A stretch of DNA of 64,000 nt, from the NCBI RefSeq assembly GCF_000227745.2, contig NC_018012.1:1955478-2019477 (forward strand), in the 5' to 3' direction. Every line of letters begins with the position of its first letter. Position 1 is the stretch's first letter. This DNA is from Thiocystis violascens DSM 198. GTDB taxonomy: Bacteria; Pseudomonadota; Gammaproteobacteria; Chromatiales; Chromatiaceae. The translations under genes were made by a program, and so were the position numbers. The notes under the pieces were generated by a model. The model was not told the DNA's origin, searched no databases, and saw only the letters and a program-made list of their open reading frames with translations. Below, one piece after another: positions 24,202 through 32,760 of this stretch.

Positions 24202-25136
24202 GTTTGGTGGCTCCCGACCGGGGTTCCGGTGCTGGTGACGAAGACGTCTTCCAGGCTGGGACGCGCCGGCGCCAGCGCCGTGGGCGCCGGCTGCAGCGGT
24301 TGCGCCCGCAGCCAGGCGACCGGGTCGGCGATGCGCTCCGCCACCAACACGCGCAGTCGGCTGCCGAGCTGCGCGGCCGAGATAACCTCAGGTAGCGCGG
24401 AAAGCTGCTGCTTGAGTGCGCGCAGATTAGGCGCCTCGATCTCGACCACTCGGGCACCCATGCCGGCCATCAGCTCGGTCGGCGAACCATCGGCGCGTTT
24501 GTGCCCGGACTCCATGATCGCGAGCCGATGACAGCGTTCGGCCTCGTCCATGTAGTGGGTCGAGACCAGGATGCTGGCACCGGCGTCGACCAGGTCGAAC
24601 AGCCGTTCCCAGAAATCGCGGCGGTTCTCGGGATCGACGGCCGAGGTCGGCTCATCGAGGAACAGCAAGGCGGGTTCATGGATGGTCGCCGCGGCCAGCG
24701 CCAGACGTTGCCGCTGGCCACCGCTCATGCGTCCGGCGCGACGATGGCGCAGCGGCTCCAGCGCATAGGTGGCGAGAAGAGCGGAAATCCGCTGGCGTGC
24801 CACGCGCAGCCCGAGGCCATAGATCTCAGCGACGAAACCGAGATTCTCGGCCACGGTGAGGTCGTCGTAGAGCGAGAACTTCTGGGTCATATAGCCGATC
24901 TGGCGCTTGAGCCGCTCGGCGTCGCGCGGGAGCGGATGACCGAGGACCGTCACCGTGCCGGCGGAGGGCGTCAGCAGCCCGGTCAGCATCCGCAGGGTAG
25001 TGGTCTTGCCGCAGCCGTTAGGGCCGAGAAAGCCATAGATAGTGCGCGGCTCGACGGTCAGATCCAGTGCGTCGACGGCGGTCAGGTCGCCGAACCGGCG
25101 CGTCAGACCGCGTGCCTCGATGACCGGCTCGGTCAC
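24198..25136 (-). CDS. ABC exporter ATP-binding protein
   Basis: A 312-aa ATPase with Walker A GPNGCGKTTT (near residue 39), signature MSGGQRQRLALA, Walker B LLFLDEPTSAVDP and H-loop STHYMDEAE. The C-terminal 80 residues form the accessory domain common in the YbhF/YhiH group, but here only one ATPase module is present. It overlaps both the permease (4 bp) and the HlyD gene (4 bp), so the three are translationally coupled and form one exporter. Confidence 0.93.
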   Translation of the reverse strand: MTEPVIEARGLTRRFGDLTAVDALDLTVEPRTIYGFLGPNGCGKTTTLRMLTGLLTPSAGTVTVLGHPLPRDAERLKRQIGYMTQKFSLYDDLTVAENLGFVAEIYGLGLRVARQRISALLATYALEPLRHRRAGRMSGGQRQRLALAAATIHEPALLFLDEPTSAVDPENRRDFWERLFDLVDAGASILVSTHYMDEAERCHRLAIMESGHKRADGSPTELMAGMGARVVEIEAPNLRALKQQLSALPEVISAAQLGSRLRVLVAERIADPVAWLRAQPLQPAPTALAPARPSLEDVFVTSTGTPVGSHQT

Positions 25137-26083
25137 GGCATCTCGACCTGTGCCGGCACGCCGTTCGGGAGCCTGGCGGCGCTGTCCGGAAGCTCGACCT
25201 GCGCCAGATACATGAGCCGGGCGCGGTCGCGGGCATTCAAAGCGTAGTAGGGGGTGAAGGCCGGGTCGGAGCTGATCCAGCGCACGGTGCCGTCAAAGGT
25301 TTGATCGAGTCCATCGACATGCACCTTGAGTGTATCGCCCTTGTTGATCCTGACCCGATAAGGCTCGGGCACGTAAACCCGGGCATAGGGGGCCTTGCCG
25401 GCGAGCAGGATCGCCACCGGGCTGCCGACGGTGACGCGCTCGCCGAGATTCCAGGGCAGACTGTCGAGCACCCCGTCGCGGGTGGCGACGATGCTCAGCT
25501 CCGCCAGCAATGCCTGTTGATAGGCCAGCACGGCTTGGGCCGCACTCAGCTCGGCCTCGGCCTGGGCGATCTCCTCCGGGCGCGTGCCCGCGAGCAATTC
25601 GTTGAGGTTCTCCTTGGCCTCGTCCAGCCGCGCGCCAGCGGCATCGCGTAGCGCCTTGGTCCGATCGACCTCCGCCTGACTGACCGCCTGGCGGGCGATC
25701 AGCTCCTGATTGCGCTCGGCGGTGATCTGGGCCTCGCGCAGATCCGCCTCGCGCCCGGCCACCTGCGCCTTGGCCGCCGCGATGTCCTGGCTGCGCGGGC
25801 CGTTGCGCAATTGCCGCAGATGGGCCTTGGTCCGGACGACCTGCGCCTTGGCGCGTTCGACCTCCGCACGCTGCTGACTGTCGGAGAGCTGGACCAATAA
25901 GGTGCCTTTGGTCACCGGCGAGCCCTCGGCTACCGGCAAGTCGACGACCAACTGCGCGACGGTAGCGGTGAGCGCGACGCGATCCCGTTCCAGGGTTCCG
26001 AGCGCGAGTGGTCGCTCAGTGTCCAAGCAGCCCGTGATCAGGGCGGCGGCCAGGATGGCGAATAGGAACCTGAATCTGAACAT
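25133..26083 (-). CDS. HlyD-family membrane-fusion lipoprotein of the ABC exporter
   Basis: A 316-aa periplasmic adaptor. The N-terminal helix with a lipobox ALITGC (Cys19) indicates a lipoprotein, unlike most YbhG-like proteins, which keep a signal anchor. Residues about 65-200 are a long Ala/Glu/Arg-rich alpha-hairpin flanked by lipoyl/beta-barrel parts. The reading frame stays open far upstream into a truncated hydrolase fragment, but the ATG at 26083 before the lipoprotein signal is the sensible start. It is downstream of the TetR gene. Confidence 0.88.
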   Translation of the reverse strand: MFRFRFLFAILAAALITGCLDTERPLALGTLERDRVALTATVAQLVVDLPVAEGSPVTKGTLLVQLSDSQQRAEVERAKAQVVRTKAHLRQLRNGPRSQDIAAAKAQVAGREADLREAQITAERNQELIARQAVSQAEVDRTKALRDAAGARLDEAKENLNELLAGTRPEEIAQAEAELSAAQAVLAYQQALLAELSIVATRDGVLDSLPWNLGERVTVGSPVAILLAGKAPYARVYVPEPYRVRINKGDTLKVHVDGLDQTFDGTVRWISSDPAFTPYYALNARDRARLMYLAQVELPDSAARLPNGVPAQVEMP

Positions 26084-26152
26084 TGATCGCCGAATCGCTG
26101 AAATCTGGTTTAACCTTAGGATGATCGGAAGCATGCCGTAAACCAAGCCACG

Positions 26153-26545
26153 ATGGATCGTCATCCTTCCCCCGGCATCGGCGAACGCCCGCTCAACCGC
26201 TTTGAATGCCAGCCATTCGATGCTTTGCTCGATGTACCGGTCCGCATTCCGCGGCTCTGGATGGGACGACTCCGAGGCGGAAACGCCGACGGCATCGATC
26301 GGCTGCTGGGGATTCTCACCGAGACGGAAGCGCCAGGCCGGCAACAACACCAGCGAGTGGATCCAGGCGCGATGCCAGTCGAGGAAGCGCGCCGGATCGA
26401 ACCAGAACAGAAGATAGTCGATGTCTGGAAAGGCAGCGGCCAGAAAGCCCGCGAGCAGTCGCTCGCGCTGGCTCAACGCCTGACCCGGTCGCGCGGTCGC
26501 ACGGGCCATCAAGGCACCGCTCAGGGAATGGGTCAGGGTGTCCAT
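26153..26545 (-). pseudogene. Truncated DUF457/YdjM-like membrane hydrolase, in frame with the HlyD gene
   Basis: From the ATG at 26545 the frame gives MDTLTHSLSGALMARAT ... LLAGFLAAAFPDIDYLLFW ... IHSLVLLPAW, the N-terminus of metal-dependent membrane hydrolases (LexA-binding-type, normally over 300 aa). After about 75 residues the similarity ends and an unrelated tail continues without a stop into the HlyD gene. It looks like a deletion product. Its start overlaps the TetR 3' end (stop at 26559 is 14 bp before). Confidence 0.6.
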
Positions 26546-26558
26546 GCCGAGGGCAAGG

Positions 26559-27197
26559 TCACTGATCCAGCACCGACGCAACCTCGGTCGACGCGGCGGA
26601 TAGATCGCGCGACGCGAATCCCGGCGTCCGACGCGCGAACCACTCGGCCTTTTCCAGGAGGGCGTCCAAGAGATCGCGCGTGCGGACGGATCCGCTGGAA
26701 TCGTCCTGCAACCAATAGAGGAAGGTCGTCACGAACAGGCCGGTCAGCGCCGTTTCGGCCAGCGCCCGGCGGATCCCGGCGTCTTGTAACCCGGCCGCCT
26801 CGCGTATCCACTGCACGGTTCGGCTGATGCGCAGGACGGCGGGGATCTGCACATGGAGGTGGCCAGGCTCGCATTGGCCCAGGATCATCTGCCGGGTGAC
26901 GCGGCGATGCGGCTCCAGGTGGTCCAGCCAGGACAGCATGACCCATTTGAGTCGCTCCCGCGCCGAGCGCTGCGCGAAGCGGGGGCTGCTGGCGCTGCGC
27001 AGCATGGCCGCATCGGCGCGGTCGAACCAGGCCGCGACCAAGTCTTCCTTCTCCCGGAAATGCTGGTGGATCTCCTCCAGGGCGATGCCCGTTGCGTCCG
27101 CCACCTCGTGCAGCCGGATCGCTTCCCAGGAGCGCCGTTCGGCCAAGGCCACTGCGGTATCGACAATCCTCGCCGCCAATTCTGAGTGCTGGATCAT
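26559..27197 (-). CDS. TetR-family transcriptional regulator of the exporter operon
   Basis: About 212 aa from the ATG at 27197 (an upstream start at 27227 is possible). The N-terminal helix-turn-helix reads ARIVDTAVALAERRSWEAIR then LHEVADATGIALEEIHQHF, with KEDLVAAWFDRAD beginning the ligand domain. It heads the HlyD-ATPase-permease genes on the same strand, the same order as CecR-YbhG-YbhF-YbhS/R in E. coli, so local repression of the exporter is likely. The ligand is unknown. Confidence 0.85.
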   Translation of the reverse strand: MIQHSELAARIVDTAVALAERRSWEAIRLHEVADATGIALEEIHQHFREKEDLVAAWFDRADAAMLRSASSPRFAQRSARERLKWVMLSWLDHLEPHRRVTRQMILGQCEPGHLHVQIPAVLRISRTVQWIREAAGLQDAGIRRALAETALTGLFVTTFLYWLQDDSSGSVRTRDLLDALLEKAEWFARRTPGFASRDLSAASTEVASVLDQ

Positions 27198-27227
27198 CTC
27201 GGTATCTGCTCCAAAAAACGTGCGCAA

Positions 27228-27638
27228 TCTCGCGCGTGAATGTTTTCAGGCATTTCGCTCCCCATCGACCGACGAGGCGCAGCGCGACTGGAGTCCTCGT
27301 CGATGAGCCGGCTCGCGAAATGACCGCGCCGTCGAGAACGTTTTCACCAAGGATGATGATTGGCGATCAGGATCAAAAATCAAGCGGAGGCCGATTCGGA
27401 TGGAGGGCGATATTCCGGCGGCAACTCGACGATTCCAGATCGCACGCATCCGAAGCGGCTCGGCGGCAACCGACCAAAGTTAGAAGTGTTGTCGAATGTG
27501 ACCGGACTATTTCGGATCCCACGTCCTGGAGTATACTTTTCCGACGTTAGGCATCCCGGTGCGGGCACCCAAACCAACATCAACGTCGACCGACCGCGCC
27601 CTCCGCGCGGCGGTCGCCCCTGAAGAGGAAGCGACACT
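27228..27638 (+). promoter_or_regulatory. Intergenic region with a candidate promoter for the DUF465 gene
   Basis: No gene is supported in these 400 bp. A TATACT -10 candidate at 27532-27537 has TTTCGG 16 bp upstream. It lies about 100 bp before the DUF465 start. The GC-rich inverted segment CCGCGCCCTCCGCGCGG-like near 27595 may form a hairpin in the leader. Confidence 0.35.
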
Positions 27639-27875
27639 ATGCTCGGCGAATCGCACGACCTGCTCCATGAATTTCCGGATCTGGAAAACAAGATCGCGGC
27701 ACTCCGCTCCGCCAACCCCGAGTTCGCGAAACGCATGGACGACTATGACGAACTCGATGCCCGCGTGCGAAGTATCGAGGAACTCGGAACCCCGGTCGCC
27801 GATGAAACCATCGAAGAACTGAAGAAAGAACGGCTTCTTCTCAAGGACTCGCTCTATCTGATGCTGCGCGCCTGA
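27639..27875 (+). CDS. DUF465 family protein (YdcH-like)
   Basis: A 78-aa protein, normal length for DUF465. HDLLHEFPDLENKIAAL and the C-terminal LKKERLLLKDSLYLMLR are the family pattern: a two-helix hairpin rich in Leu, Glu and Lys. A GAGGAAG site precedes the ATG. The function is not established. It is followed 36 bp later by the MBL hydrolase gene. Confidence 0.88.
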   Translation: MLGESHDLLHEFPDLENKIAALRSANPEFAKRMDDYDELDARVRSIEELGTPVADETIEELKKERLLLKDSLYLMLRA

Positions 27876-27911
27876 GCCGGCCTCCAATGGCCGCCTGAAC
27901 GCCAGACCGAC

Positions 27912-28544
27912 GTGGACTATCGCATCCTGCCCGTCACTCCGTTCCAGCAGAACTGTACCCTGTTCTGGTGCGAACGGACCCGGCGCGCCGCCATTATCGA
28001 TCCCGGCGGCGAGCCTGAGCGCATCCTCGCGCTGATCGCCGAGCTGAACCTTGAACCCGAACGCATCCTCCTGACCCACGGTCATCTGGATCATGTGGGC
28101 GCAAGCGGCGATCTCGCCGAGCGACTCGGTCTGCCCATTGTCGGACCGCATCCCGACGACGCCTTTCTGATCCATGCGCTACCGGCCCAGTGTCAGATGT
28201 TCGGCTTTCCGCCGGTGCGCGATTTCGAACCCGACCAGTGGCTGCAACAGGGCGATATTGTCAACGTCGGCGAGGAACGCCTAGAGGTGCTGCATTGTCC
28301 GGGGCATACCCCTGGACATGTGGTGTTCGTCGACGCCGCAAACGGGCTGGCGCAGGTCGGCGACGTGCTCTTTCGGGGCTCCATTGGCCGCACCGACTTT
28401 CCGCGCGGCAACCACCGCCAACTTATCGACTCGATTCAACAGCGACTTTTCGCGCTAGGTGACGCTGTCCGCTTCATTCCGGGGCATGGCCCCATGTCCA
28501 CCATCGGACACGAACGACGCGCCAATCCCTACCTTCGCGGCTAA
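27912..28544 (+). CDS. MBL-fold metallo-hydrolase (YcbL/glyoxalase II-like)
   Basis: A 210-aa metallo-beta-lactamase-fold hydrolase starting at GTG. Zinc ligands are complete: THGHLDHVG (HxHxDH, near residue 57), GHTPGHVVF, GDVLF (bridging Asp) and the last His in FIPGHGPMSTIGHE. Close relatives act as type II glyoxalases or persulfide dioxygenases; the short form without a C-terminal helical domain resembles YcbL. The TAA stop codon is itself part of the TTAAACC-type repeat that follows. Confidence 0.9.
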   Translation: MDYRILPVTPFQQNCTLFWCERTRRAAIIDPGGEPERILALIAELNLEPERILLTHGHLDHVGASGDLAERLGLPIVGPHPDDAFLIHALPAQCQMFGFPPVRDFEPDQWLQQGDIVNVGEERLEVLHCPGHTPGHVVFVDAANGLAQVGDVLFRGSIGRTDFPRGNHRQLIDSIQQRLFALGDAVRFIPGHGPMSTIGHERRANPYLRG

Positions 28545-28735
28545 ACCGCGTCCAGTGCGATATGCGTAATTTTCAGTTTGTGTTTGGCTCTGGGGGTTTC
28601 ACCAGCCTCACTAGAGACGCGGTTTAAAATTTTATATTTTTTAATATCTTAAACCGCGTCCGCTCCGACTATCGTCGATGCGGCCAAGGTTAATCCAATC
28701 CAAAAACATCGCATACCGCACTGGACGCGGTTTAA
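28542..28735. repeat. Two TTAAACCGCGTC-bounded repeat units, tandem (locus A)
   Basis: Unit A1 (28542-28627) runs from TAAACCGCGTCC to GACGCGGTTTAA; unit A2 (28649-28735) from TTAAACCGCGTC to GGACGCGGTTTAA. They are separated by an AT-rich spacer. The outer ends mirror one another over 25 bp with one mismatch (start TAAACCGCGTCCAGTGCG). A1 begins inside the stop codon of the MBL hydrolase gene. Related units lie at 47632 and 53186. Confidence 0.85.
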
Positions 28736-28750
28736 TACCTCATTGAATGC

Positions 28751-28781
28751 AAAAAGGCGCGGTCATTGGCCGCGCCTTTTT
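28751..28781. terminator. Bidirectional Rho-independent terminator
   Basis: A-tract, GGCGCGG stem, TCATTG-type loop, CCGCGCC stem and a T-tract (AAAAAGGCGCGG ... CCGCGCCTTTTT). It stands between the rightward MBL gene and the leftward hppA gene and can serve both. Confidence 0.88.
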
Positions 28782-28830
28782 GATCCTCGCGGCCCGGGCT
28801 TCCCTTCCCGGACCATCCAACCGCCTTCGA

Positions 28831-30867
28831 TCAGAGCAACGGCACCAGCAGCAGGGCCACGATGTTGATGATCTTGATCAGGGGGTTGATCGCCGGACCC
28901 GCGGTGTCCTTGTAGGGGTCGCCGACGGTATCTCCGGTGACGGCCGCGTGGTGGGTCTCGGAACCCTTGCCGCCGAAGTTGCCTTCCTCGACATACTTCT
29001 TGGCGTTGTCCCAAGCGCCGCCGCCGGTGCACATGGAGATGGCGACGAACAGGCCGGTAACGATGGTGCCGATCAGCAGACCGCCCAGCGCGCGCACGCC
29101 GGCGCCGTCGCCCATGAGGATGTTCATGCCGAACGCCACCACGACCGGGGCCAAGATGGGCAGCAGCGAGGGGACGACCATCTCTTTGATCGCCGCGCGG
29201 GTCAGCAGGTCGACCGCCCGTGAATAATCGGGCTTGCCCGTGCCATCCATGATCCCCGGGATCTCGGCGAACTGACGCCGAACCTCGACCACCACCGAAC
29301 TGGCGGCCCGACCGACGGCCTCCATGGCCATGGCGCCGAAGAGGTAGGGAATCATGCCGCCGATGAACAGACCGATGATGACGGCCGGATCGGAGAGGCT
29401 GAACACTTCCAGCTTGCCGGCCGCCTGAAGGTTATGGGTGTAGTCCGCGAACAGCACCAGCGCGGCCAGACCGGCCGAACCGATGGCATAGCCCTTGGTG
29501 ACCGCCTTGGTGGTGTTGCCGACCGCGTCCAGCGCGTCGGTGATATGACGAACCTCGGGAGGTAGACCGGACATCTCGGCGACGCCGCCGGCGTTGTCGG
29601 TGATCGGGCCATAAGCGTCGAGCGCGACGATCATGCCCGCCATCGACAGCATGGCGGTCGCCGCGATGGCGATGCCGTAGAGATCCCCGACCATATAGGA
29701 CGCCCAGATCGCGGCGCAGACCGCCAGCACCGGCCAGGCGGTGGATTTCATCGAGACCGCGAGACCAGCGATGACGTTGGTGGCATGCCCGGTCTGGGAG
29801 GCTTCAGCGACATAGCGAACCGGCGCATATTCGGTCGCGGTGTAGTACTCGGTGATGAGCACCAGCGCGGCCGTGAGCGCCAGACCGACCAGGGTGCAGA
29901 AGAGCATGGAGAAAAAGTGATCGCCCATGAAGAGCGCGGTCACGATCGCGAAGGCGAACAACGCCAATCCGCCCGCGACGCCCATGCCGCGATAGAGCGC
30001 ATTCATGATTTTGCCGCCTTCGCGGGCCTTCACGAACAGGGTGCCAACGATGGAGGCGACGATGGAAACCGCCCCGAGCATCAGCGGGTAGAGGATGTAG
30101 TCCATGTCCAGACCGCCATCGGCGCCCTTGAACATGAGGCCGCCCAAGACCATGGTGGCGACGATGGTGACCGCATAGGTCTCGAAGAGGTCGGCGGCCA
30201 TGCCGGCGCAGTCGCCGACATTGTCGCCCACGTTGTCGGCGATGACCGCCGGGTTGCGTGGATCGTCCTCGGGGATGCCGATCTCGACCTTGCCGACCAG
30301 GTCCGCGCCCACATCGGCGCCCTTGGTGAAGATACCGCCGCCAAGACGGGCGAAGATGGAAATGAGCGAGCCGCCGAAGGCAAGACCAACCAGCGCATGC
30401 AGCGCCTCTTGATCCGCTCCCAGGAAGGCGAAGTAGCCCGCCACGCCGAGCAGACCGAGACCGACCACCAGCATGCCGGTGACCGCGCCGCCACGGAAGG
30501 CGACGTCCACCGCGGCCTCAATCCCGATCGTCGCGGCCTGTGCGGTGCGAACGTTGGAACGAACCGACACATTCATGCCGATATAACCGGCGAGGCCGGA
30601 GAGAATGGCGCCAACCGCGAAACCGCCGGCGGTCGCCAGACCGAGTGTTGGCCAGAGAACCAGGAAGAGCGCGCCACCGACCATGGCAATGGTGGTGTAC
30701 TGTCGATTGAGATAAGCCTGGGCGCCGGCCTGAATCGCCGCGGCGATTTCCTGCATGCGTGCGGAACCAGCGGACTGCATGGTAATCCAGGCGACGACCG
30801 CCAGACCGTAGAGAACGGCGAGGCCACCGGCGCCGATGGCGAGCCAAAGCGCAACATCTGTTGACAT
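28831..30867 (-). CDS. hppA: K+-independent proton-pumping pyrophosphatase
   Basis: About 678 aa and some 15-16 membrane helices. The PPi site motifs are intact: [30 protein letters not shown] and the C-terminal [25 protein letters not shown] carries Lys where K+-dependent enzymes have Ala, so the K+-independent H+-pumping class is predicted, as in photosynthetic purple bacteria. It couples PPi hydrolysis or synthesis to the proton gradient. The ATG at 30867 has GGGGGA six bases upstream and is preferred to the two further starts. Confidence 0.95.
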   Translation of the reverse strand: MSTDVALWLAIGAGGLAVLYGLAVVAWITMQSAGSARMQEIAAAIQAGAQAYLNRQYTTIAMVGGALFLVLWPTLGLATAGGFAVGAILSGLAGYIGMNVSVRSNVRTAQAATIGIEAAVDVAFRGGAVTGMLVVGLGLLGVAGYFAFLGADQEALHALVGLAFGGSLISIFARLGGGIFTKGADVGADLVGKVEIGIPEDDPRNPAVIADNVGDNVGDCAGMAADLFETYAVTIVATMVLGGLMFKGADGGLDMDYILYPLMLGAVSIVASIVGTLFVKAREGGKIMNALYRGMGVAGGLALFAFAIVTALFMGDHFFSMLFCTLVGLALTAALVLITEYYTATEYAPVRYVAEASQTGHATNVIAGLAVSMKSTAWPVLAVCAAIWASYMVGDLYGIAIAATAMLSMAGMIVALDAYGPITDNAGGVAEMSGLPPEVRHITDALDAVGNTTKAVTKGYAIGSAGLAALVLFADYTHNLQAAGKLEVFSLSDPAVIIGLFIGGMIPYLFGAMAMEAVGRAASSVVVEVRRQFAEIPGIMDGTGKPDYSRAVDLLTRAAIKEMVVPSLLPILAPVVVAFGMNILMGDGAGVRALGGLLIGTIVTGLFVAISMCTGGGAWDNAKKYVEEGNFGGKGSETHHAAVTGDTVGDPYKDTAGPAINPLIKIINIVALLLVPLL

Positions 30868-31314
30868 GAACATCCCCCGTAGCGAGTTTTCGTTGGAGTG
30901 AGCCGAGCACAGCAAGCGGCAATCGCAACGTCGGGATACAGCAGCGAACGTAACGATCGGCCACCAAGACGACGGGGAACTTTACCATAAAGGTTGTGGT
31001 CCGATATCGGCTTCCACACGTTGACAAGGTTAATTTCAATCGCACGCAGTCCATGACTGTCGACGATTCTCAAGCTTGGTGTTGGCGACGATGCGGAGAC
31101 ATTGGGCGGCTTGCGCCTATCCCATTCATTTGTCATGGATTTTGTCTTAACACGAAGGCGACGGTCATCCGTTGCCTGGGACCGGCCAATATCCATGCGT
31201 TCAGGCGCGCATCGCTGCCGTTCCTGAAAAAATTCCTTAATGTTCTCTATTTGGAAATCGCGGCAATGGACATCAATCCCGACATGAACGCCCTCGGGGC
31301 CGGTCTGTCCGCGA
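30868..31314. other. Intergenic region between apbE-like gene and hppA
   Basis: About 450 bp without a convincing gene. It must contain the hppA promoter (leftward). I did not find a clear hairpin terminator or a conserved motif. Confidence 0.4.
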
Positions 31315-32370
31315 TCAGCGATCCAGATAACCCTGAAAGGCCGGGGTGCCGAAACCGCGCAGCGTCTCGCCCTCGCGCACGATGAAAAAGGCCGCGAGGC
31401 CCCGCGCTTCGGCGAACGCCTGTCCCCGCGCCTCGCCCATCACCATGAGCGCGGTGGCGAGACCGTCGACGACCATGCCGCTCTCCCCGATCACGGTAAC
31501 CGAGCCAAGATTGCGCTCGACCGGAGCCCCGGTCATCGGGTCGATCTCATGAGAGTAGCGTTTGCCGTCACGCTCGAAGAAATTGCGATAGTCGCCCGAG
31601 GTCGAGAGCGCGCGGTCGGAGACCGGAATGACGCGGTGGACGCTACGCAGGTCGGGCATGGGCTCCTCGATCGCGATCGCCCAGGGCTGACCCTTGGCAT
31701 TGCGGCCCTTGGCGCGAATGGCGCCGGCCACCGCGATCATGTAATCGGCGACGCCGCGCGCTTCGAGCAAGGCCGACACCCGGTCGGCGCCGACGCCCTC
31801 GCCAAGCGCCGAGAGGTCGATGTAGAGATCGGCGCGCGCCTTACGGACGGCTGGCGGGGTCGCTCGCACGTCCAGCTTTTGCCAACCGACCCGCGCCCGC
31901 GCGACCTGGATCTCCTCCGAGGACGGCAAGGCATCAGGGCGCTGCTCCGGGCCAAAACCCCAGAGGTTCACCAGGGGACCGATGGTGATGTCGAAGGCGC
32001 CATCGGTGAGGAGGGCGATGCGCTGCCCCTCGGCGATCACGTCATACAGATTCGAGGAGATGGGAATCCAGTCGGTGCTCGGGTTGCGGTTAAGCCGCGA
32101 CAGTTCGGAGGTCTCGTCGTAGGTCGAGATCTCGGCGATAACCTGATCGAGCACCACCTCCACGTCCGGTTTCAACGTCTCGGCGGTCATACTGGCCGGT
32201 GGACGAGCGATCTTGACCGAGTAATAGGTTCCCATCGTGGGACCGCCGATTTCGATCAAAGCATCCGCACGCTTGTCGCAACCGGCCAGCGGGAGAAGCA
32301 GCGCTGCGACGAACAGCGCAAAGGGGAGCCAGCCATGCCGGCGCCCCATGGACAGGTTTTTGCGAATCAT
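31315..32370 (-). CDS. apbE: FAD:protein FMN transferase (ApbE family), lipoprotein
   Basis: A 351-aa ApbE protein with an N-terminal lipobox LLPLAGC. MGTYYSVKI, the SELSRLNRN region, DLSALGEGVGADRV and the Mg/flavin motif YSHEIDPMTGAPV are present. The enzyme attaches FMN covalently to threonines of RnfG, NqrC or similar subunits in the periplasm. The usual GGE/GGD near residue 215 reads AGAIRAKG here, a deviation at a position normally contributing an acidic residue, so activity or metal use may differ. No Rnf or Nqr genes are beside it. Confidence 0.9.
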   Translation of the reverse strand: MIRKNLSMGRRHGWLPFALFVAALLLPLAGCDKRADALIEIGGPTMGTYYSVKIARPPASMTAETLKPDVEVVLDQVIAEISTYDETSELSRLNRNPSTDWIPISSNLYDVIAEGQRIALLTDGAFDITIGPLVNLWGFGPEQRPDALPSSEEIQVARARVGWQKLDVRATPPAVRKARADLYIDLSALGEGVGADRVSALLEARGVADYMIAVAGAIRAKGRNAKGQPWAIAIEEPMPDLRSVHRVIPVSDRALSTSGDYRNFFERDGKRYSHEIDPMTGAPVERNLGSVTVIGESGMVVDGLATALMVMGEARGQAFAEARGLAAFFIVREGETLRGFGTPAFQGYLDR

Positions 32371-32390
32371 TGACTTCGTTCGGAAATCGC

Positions 32391-32591
32391 CTAAAACGCC
32401 GTCCCGCTTTCCTTGCCCATTTTCTTAAGAATCAGCGCCAGCGGACAGAAGCCGGTGAAGGCGGACTGGAACAGATTGGCGCCAACAAAGGCGGTGAACC
32501 AGAGCCAATAGGGACTGACATACATCGCCAGCAGCACGGAGATCAGGATGAAAGCGCCGGCAACGGCAAAAACGATTCGTTCGATTGACAT
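32391..32591 (-). CDS. DUF2892 membrane protein (YgaP-type transmembrane segment)
   Basis: A 66-aa protein with two hydrophobic helices ([20 protein letters not shown] and [18 protein letters not shown]) followed by [11 protein letters not shown]. This is the DUF2892 pattern, the membrane part of YgaP-like rhodanese proteins, here without a rhodanese domain. It is 20 bp upstream of the apbE-like gene. A sulfur-related role is possible but only inferred. Confidence 0.85.
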   Translation of the reverse strand: MSIERIVFAVAGAFILISVLLAMYVSPYWLWFTAFVGANLFQSAFTGFCPLALILKKMGKESGTAF

Positions 32592-32760
32592 GGAACTCTC
32601 TAAACTCCAAAAAAGGGATGGGCTGTCGATGCGATCTTACCCATCCCCATGGCGACAGTTCAACAAATTGGGTTCGGTGTCGCTCCATTCGCTAGCAGAA
32701 GCGATGCGCGGATTGAACCCGGCGACGCTTCAGTTTGTCCTTGCCGAGAGTAGCACTCCC

